This document shows positions 58,064 through 64,000 of a DNA stretch of 64,000 nucleotides, in pieces. Positions within the stretch are counted from its first letter, which is position 1; each line of letters begins with the position of its first letter. The stretch spans positions 3,324,321-3,388,320 of the forward strand of contig CM063109.1 in assembly GCA_031841125.1 (NCBI GenBank), given 5' to 3'. This DNA is from Acanthococcus lagerstroemiae. Its lineage: Eukaryota > Arthropoda > Insecta > Hemiptera > Eriococcidae. A program made the position numbers and the translations under genes. The notes under the pieces were generated by a model. It was not told the origin of the DNA. It searched no databases and saw nothing but the letters and a program-made list of their open reading frames with translations.

Positions 58064-58090
58064 TAGTAGCAGTAGTAGTAGTAGTAGTGG
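58064..58090. repeat. (AGT)n trinucleotide microsatellite
   Basis: AGTAGCAGTAGTAGTAGTAG followed by TGGTTGGTGTTGTTGTT. Confidence 0.8.
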
Positions 58091-58326
58091 TTGGTGTTGT
58101 TGTTACTGTAGAGAACACATGACAAGAATCGAGAAGACGAGCGGAGAGAAAAACCACCGAAAATGTGAATTCGTAATTTCAGATATCGCCATGTAAAACA
58201 CAAATTTTTACGATCAAATACCGAATTTTGTTTCGGAAGATTAAAAAAGTTCTGCTTTTCGATATCGAATCGAAATTTTCGCACAATGTTTCGTGAATTC
58301 GTCGGCAAACGCGACTCGCCTGCTTG

Positions 58327-58357
58327 TATGTGTGGTTGTGTGTGTGTGTGTGTATGC
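58327..58357. repeat. (TG)n dinucleotide microsatellite
   Basis: TGTGTGGTTGTGTGTGTGTG and onward, about 30 bases. Confidence 0.8.
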
Positions 58358-59630
58358 GAACACATGTCTGCTTTGTTAAAATATAAAATAAAAAATGAAG
58401 TGCTTCTGGAATCGCAATTTTCACTTAAGTCTATATCAATGGCAAACTGTGACATCGCACTTCGCAGAAATGCGATGGGTCGTGTAACTGATTGTGGAAG
58501 AACAGTCGGCGAACTGTACATTAATAATTGGCTTTTCACACCAGTCCTCATCGTTATGGCTAATATTCGCATTCTTGAAATCTCTCGTAGCTTGCTCCAT
58601 CTATGTACATGTACACTATGCAATGAATTAGTCGAGGAAGTGGCATTCGGCGTCGTGTTATTGGTTAAGTTTCGGGAATCGAAAATGAAATATCAAAAAT
58701 TTACAAATAAATTTGAGTGGTATTATCCAACAGGGAAACTAATTTTATCTTAGTTTCCGCGTCTCACTCATAAGGAAAAACTTACGTTTGTTTTCGAGTT
58801 TCTAAAGTATTTGCTGTTTGACGAGTTAGCGAATACAGTCGTCTAGACGTCATTTGTAATGGCGGCGATCTGTAGATATTTTTCTCCCCTCCCATTCGAC
58901 ACCAGTGGTATTCAGTATATTGACGAATGAAGGAAATTATACTTAGTAGTAATTTTCTCGGCCTTTACATTTCCCAGAAGGTCCTTTGCCCCCTATGTCT
59001 CCTAGGATCATCTCCATTGATCAACTTGGCTGTTACTAGGAAGACTCGTACGGTGACTGCTTTGCGGCCCAACGTCTTGCCAAAATTCGCATCCCTCATG
59101 TTGGGCTTCGTGCTCGATTTTGCTCATTTTCTGTCTATTTGACTGTGTCTACAATCGTTTGTCTTGGCTGTTTCTTTAGTTGTATCGTTTGTCTCGAATT
59201 CTAGAGTTTATTTTTCCTGGTGAAAGCAGTGGCTGTAGTTGTGTTAGGAAGATAGGTTTCTAAAATAATGGAAAGGAAGGGGGTGAAATGAAAGGTGATG
59301 ATTTTAGTTCATTTCTTTCTGAGTGAGGGAGACTAGTTTTTGGAGATCGTGGCTTTTGTATCTTGGATCATGATTCACAATTTCGTTTGTTTTCCGGAAA
59401 GAGAGAGAAAGAGAAAGAGCGGGAAATCAGACGGTGAAAAAAACAGACAGCGTATGAAGAGCTAGAGTACTGACAGACAAAAAAGATGAATGGATACATT
59501 TATTCAGTCAAGTAGTCAAATGGAGACATAGGTAATAGATTGAATACAGGGTTTAAAAAGCTGGGATTATCCCGGTTCTTAAGACACTGGTATGTTGAGT
59601 ATAGAAGACGAAAAGCTAAAGATTCTGACT

Positions 59631-59815
59631 TTGGATCTCGATTTTCTCTTCAGGAGAACTGTCTGTTTGTTAGTCGGCCCTTCAACTTGCTTATTTGTCG
59701 TTGATTTACGTGTCTATGTACCTGTTTCTTGTGTCTGTTTGACGAGACAATTGACTTATTGACTGATTCTGTCTGTTTATTGGTTCCGTGGGCTGTATTT
59801 CTGTCTAAATCCCAT
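59631..59815. repeat. CTTGGATCTCGA-associated CTGT repeat, copy 3
   Basis: TTGGATCTCGATTTTCTCTT is followed by AACTGTCTGTTTGTTAGTCG and further CTGT/TTGACT runs. Confidence 0.55.
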
Positions 59816-60702
59816 TCAGTGAATCGGGTTTAGGATGAAAAAGTGCCCGGGGTATCTCACATAGATCGGCTAGTAAAGCTTTTCACGTCCTTAATACCTC
59901 TAAAAAATTGATTTTTTGGCCTCCTTGGAAATTACGCCCATGCGGATGTTGATTTGTAAAGGCAAACAAAATGATTTTTGCGAAAAATTTATCGTTCGCA
60001 CTCACGCTAGATCATTAGTAAGCCCAAATTCGATAATAATATTGTCAATATATTGTACACATAATAGAGTGGCAAGTATCTTCTACCACAGGAATTTCGT
60101 ATGGAATGCCCTCTAAATTGATTAAAAAAGTTCCTCTTAAGTTTCAGGTCGATCGGATAAGAAAAACTCGTACCTCAAGCTCACTCTCCTCCCTACGAGA
60201 AAAAACACGGAAATTGAACGTTTTAAGCTAAATTCTTATTTTACAGCCTCTAACCGAGGCAGAAATGCATTCTTATAGATTTCAAAAGTTCAGTCAGTAT
60301 TGCTATGCTGTAGAATAGTTTCATGCCTCGATGTGAAGTAGAGGCCATAAGGAATGACCCCAAAAGACGGGGACGAATGAGTAAAAATTAGAATTCGAGG
60401 TCGGAATGATTTTTAGGTTTTTGTGAACCCTGAATTCATTTCTCGAATTAATTTCTACGTCTGACTACCTCAGTGGCGTGCGTGGATTTTTCCTAGAAGG
60501 TAAGCGATAAGCTTAGAGGTGAAGTAAAAATCAGAATAAAAGTATGAAACATGCTACTACTAAACAGCATTGATGAAATTACTCAAATTGTCCTATCCTT
60601 GTGTAGGCTGATTCCATATGCATTTATTCTTTTCTGTAACGAATAATAGACACAGGGACGTACCACCAAATACTTCTTCCTGGGGGGGGGGGGCAAAAAT
60701 TG

Positions 60703-60960
60703 GGAAAGTCCCAACCGACTCAACTCAAAATTACCAAGTATCAAAGCAAAAAACCTTTTGACTTGTTGGATTTTTCCAACTGACTCAACTCAAAATTCCC
60801 AAAGATCACAAAAAAAAAAGAACAAAAAAAACCTTTGACTTATTGGATTTTCCAACTTCGCAAACGCAATTCCCAAGTATCAAAGAACAAAAAAAAAAAA
60901 AAACATTTGACTTGTTCGATTTTCCCAACCCCGTCTGATTGAAATTCCCTGAATAGACAT
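60703..60960. repeat. Minisatellite, about 75-bp units
   Basis: About three and a half units containing TTTGACTTGTTGGATTTT, CCAACTGACTCAACTCAAAA, TTCCCAAAGATCA and a long A-run. The A-runs differ in length between units. Confidence 0.7.
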
Positions 60961-61406
60961 GGCCAAAAAACCGTTTTACACCATCTTCACAACCAGTTAA
61001 CCACAAAATGTTTTCATATTGCGATTTGTGGCAATGTCTAGTAAGACTCGAACCACCTCTCTAATGCTCAGTTTTTAAAAATGGTAATTCTGGTTTAGGC
61101 TTCCCACCATTAGTAATGTCTAACTGTTCATTAAGAGTCAAGTCGCGAAAACGATTTTTCAATAAGATCTCGAATACGCATTTTGTTGGCAAAAGAAAAA
61201 CAAACAAAAACATGGAGCATTCAAACATAACGCGTTGACTAGTAGAAGAACATAATCACGCTTCATTGTCAACTTTGACGGTCGCCAGGCCGAGTAGGAA
61301 GCGCTTTAAGAAGTGCTTCCAGAACGCAACCAAACGCACAGGTTTCGTCGCGTTGAATATGCTAGTGTGTTTTTGTGTTGGTAATTAACACGGAGGCGGA
61401 GCGTAA

Positions 61407-61647
61407 AGCTGGCTGCACATTACGTTGAGTTTTTGTGTTTACACGTCATACGACGAAAACAAAATCATCTAGTTCAATTGGACTGTTCACATTACAGTGA
61501 TGCGTTGTCATAATGTGTCATCTGACGACACATCAGTGTAGTGTGAACTGTCCAATTGAACTAGATGATTTTGTTTCCGTTATATGTCGTGTTAACACGT
61601 CATATGACGTGTTACCACGAAAACGTCAGCGTAATATGCATCTAGCT
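61407..61647. mobile_element. Harbinger-like palindromic MITE with TAA duplication
   Basis: Ends AGCTGGCTGCACATTACG and (reverse) AGCTAGATGCATATTACG, flanked by TAA on both sides (61404-61406, 61648-61650), the 3-bp pattern of PIF/Harbinger elements. The whole 241 bp folds back: AAACAAAATCATCTAGTTCA and its complement are perfect inner arms. Confidence 0.85.
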
Positions 61648-62334
61648 TAAGCCAAACGCCGAACAGTACACATCTCCCGTGAATTTATTATAAAATATAC
61701 TTAAGCATAAGCGTCGTAAGCGTCAATACCGTCGCTGTTTTGCCCAATGTTTCATTATCTTTTATTTGTTAGAAGTTGAAGTTGATATTGTATTACGAAG
61801 ACTTATTTTCTTGGGATTTTTCAAAGTAAGTGACACTTACGTTGCTTTCCTGGAATGCACGCCACTGAACTACTTGGTGGGTTGCCACTAAAGAAAATCG
61901 TGGGTGAAGTGTCAGTCGTGTTTTAAAATTCTATTTGATTTATTGGTTTTCGAGGTCGCTGAAATCCAATTCTGGGGTAGTTTTTACGTACAACCCCGTG
62001 AGGTGTCAGTAAAAGGGAGGAAGATATCAAGTATTAGTCAATTATTCCTAAAACTAAGTTCACGAACCTCGAAAACTCGAAAACCCACAAATTGACTCCT
62101 ACCTCGAATTTAGATTTTTCGTTATTCCTCATACTATTTTAAGGCTTTTCCTCTGAGTAATTAAGCCATACCTTACATTTGATCAATATTGAATCTACCT
62201 TCGAATTCTATGAAAAAGCTTTTTCGAATTCTATGAGAATGCAATTCTAATCCTTAGTTGAAAACTCATCTCCGAAGGGGTTACGAAGCACGTGTTCTTC
62301 TTATCCAATCTACTTGAAACTTAATTGAAATTTT

Positions 62335-62690
62335 TTATCTCTCTATATACTAAAAAAGTAAAATCCGCCGCCGCCTCCGGAAAAAAAAACGCACTGCGGG
62401 TTGCCTATCTAAAAATCCGAAAAATTGCAGGGGCAGATCAGCTACTTTCAAGGACATAATCTGTTCTAATATAAAAGATCTCTAAGTTTTAAGACATAAC
62501 CGACATATTAAGACATAAAAAAAGACATCTCTCTATCTCAAGAACCAGAAAAATTGCAGGGGCAGATCAGCTACTTTTAAGGACATAATTTGTTCTAACA
62601 TAAAAGATACGAAAAAAGTAAAATCCGCCACCGCCACTGCCCTCGGGAGAAAATAAAACGCACTGCGGGTTGCCTACCTATTTCATTGAA
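62335..62690. repeat. Tandem repeat with Helitron-like start
   Basis: TCTCTATATACTAAAAAAGT at 62341 resembles Helitron 5' ends. GAAAAATTGCAGGGGCAGAT is repeated at about 62418 and 62548. AAAAAAGTAAAATCCGCC occurs at 62352 and 62612, and CGCACTGCGGGTTGCCTA at 62390 and 62659, so an approximately 260-bp unit is repeated and itself contains a 130-bp repeat. Confidence 0.55.
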
Positions 62691-62699
62691 ATCAATTTA

Positions 62700-64000
62700 G
62701 AGAACATCCTCGAAAGAATTCGAAAAAGAAATCTACTAGGAATAAATAAGGCCGACCCATCCTAATGCACAATATGCCTGAATTATGTAAATGCATCGTA
62801 TATTTTTGCTTTGCATCACTAGATGGAGTAAAAATTTAGCAACTAGAGCGTGGGTTAACCAGCTACAAACCAATGCCAGTTGAGGAGGCATTTGCTGCTC
62901 CCTTGTCTCGGATCTAGTCTGCATAATGCGTAAGAAACTGTAGGGTCGATTCAGATATGCTGCTGTTTCTCCCTCAAAATGAAGATTTATTACGGTTTAG
63001 TAGTCTTTCTAAAATCCAAGCATGCACCAGGTGACATACCTATGTGTAAGTTGCATTGGAGAAGTTTGGCGTTTATCCGAACAGCGGACCATTGAAATCA
63101 AAACCCTTTTTCAATTTACGAAGTTTCCGTCAAAAGCTAGACCGTTTCGAGTCTGTATTTCCGTACGATGTAGCAAAGGAAGCTAAGCTACAATTTTTCA
63201 GGAATCTGAGTGCCTGTCTGTGAGGCGTCCTTCTTTAACCTTCAACCAGTATTTGCTTTCGTTAACGGTCCTACTCGTGTTTGTATAAATCGGTCGCGCC
63301 AAATTTAGCGGGATTCATTTTTCAAAATCATGAATGGAATTTGCCGCGCGCTGAAATCGAAAGTTCGAATCGAGTTCTTTGACATGAAACGCGAACGCTC
63401 ACTGGGCGCTCAACAAGTGGCAACCTCTCAATTTGAATACTCACGAAATGGTGGCAGCGGGCTCGAAAGGCGAAGAAGGGCGAAGAAAGACACCCACGAT
63501 TCGACGCGCAATTCCCGGTTCATCGTTTTCGAAATCCTAACAACGGCATCGACAAACAGATATCGGCGCAACTTCGTCAGCCGTTTTTTCCTTTTCCTTC
63601 TTCTTTTCCATGTTCTAAAAATCCAGCTCGTCGCTAAATCTAAGTTTACGTCGCAGCATTTGACGCAGCTCGATGATGCGATGTAAAAAGGCGCGCAAAC
63701 TGCCTTGTAGACCGATTATACATATTCGCAAAATTGGTCCATCGGCGTTAAATAAATGGAAAAGTTTCATCAATCAGGTTAAAGCCGATTGTGTCGCGAA
63801 AAATTCACCGGAGTGCGACCAACAAAAAAAAAAAAATTTCGGAGAAAAAATGCACGAGAGCTCGATCAAGCCACGTTTCTCCGTCTCGTCGACGTGAATT
63901 TTTCGAAAGGTATACCGATAAAAATTCTCGTGAGGATAATATCGTAGCTCTAACGACCTTTCTATTCTGTTTTTTTTTTCTTTTCTTTTTAGACCCGTTG
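62700..64000. other. Right edge, CpG-richer patch at 63.3-63.9 kb
   Basis: No gene recognised. From 63330 to 63900 CpG is noticeably more frequent than in the rest of the window, and two short frames are open, but neither has a domain I recognise. It could be a promoter or first exon of a gene beyond the edge. Confidence 0.35.

Larger units (their letters stand above)
60471..61867. mobile_element. hAT-type element with internal minisatellite and nested MITE
   Basis: Ends CAGTGGCGTGCGTGG and (reverse) CAGTGGCGTGCATTCC share the first 11 bases; flanks GACTACCT and AACTACTT agree at 6 of 8. 1397 bp. It contains the repeats at 60703 and the Harbinger-like MITE at 61407. No transposase remnant is recognised. 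Confidence 0.6.

Noticed and set aside
58286..58753. 155-residue ORF spanning the (TG)n repeat
   Set aside because: The microsatellite supplies the Cys-Val run; the rest lacks any known domain.
63330..63897. 118- and 74-residue ORFs near the right edge
   Set aside because: CpG-rich and open, but no domain; could be 5' untranslated sequence of a gene beyond the window.
1..64000. tRNA, rRNA and CRISPR arrays
   Set aside because: None seen by eye on either strand; short repeats present are minisatellites or transposon ends, not spaced arrays.

Overview
The window is animal nuclear DNA, most likely from an insect. It holds spliced kainate-type ionotropic glutamate receptor genes with GT/AG introns, an SLC16-type transporter exon, non-LTR retrotransposon tails and many hAT, Tc1/pogo-like and Harbinger-like DNA transposons. 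I cannot name the species from sequence alone.

1-4.3 kb: the right part of a Polinton/Maverick (adintovirus-like) element. It carries a pX-like/basic/adenain-protease fusion (cut by the left window edge), a penton-like protein, a major capsid protein whose last quarter is out of frame, a 46-residue membrane protein, and a convergent 261-residue protein of unknown function. The element's genes start at an A-tract followed by a TATAAATG-like motif. The two converging genes are separated by an 11-bp hairpin. A minisatellite lies between the element and the host gene.

5.2-25.6 kb: two kainate-type glutamate receptor genes in tandem on the + strand. Gene A (15 exons seen, 5169-10716) lacks the first three exons in this window. 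Gene B (13801-25628) is complete with 18 exons; the joined exons total 2712 nt (903 residues). Matching exon lengths (142, 156, 219, 85, 139, 138, 199 nt) show that the two are duplicates. Gene B has Cys in place of the near-invariant first Ser of the SYTANLAAF gating motif. Its introns hold transposons, including an hAT inside a MITE.

25.6-47.7 kb: gene-poor DNA. The main items are a degenerate bacterial-type short-chain dehydrogenase (31.5-32.0 kb, candidate lateral transfer) and a three-layer nest at 37.4-40.7 kb: a long inverted repeat, split by an hAT-like transposon, itself split by a Tigger/pogo-like element that keeps an intact 145-residue DNA-binding ORF.

47.7-64 kb: one exon of a monocarboxylate-transporter-like gene, a GC-rich non-LTR retrotransposon 3' end, several hAT MITEs with 8-bp target duplications (one perfect, 56568-56921), nested elements at 50.2-51.6 and 60.5-61.9 kb, a Harbinger-like MITE, and a Helitron-like tandem repeat. 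Most of the non-genic DNA is transposon debris.
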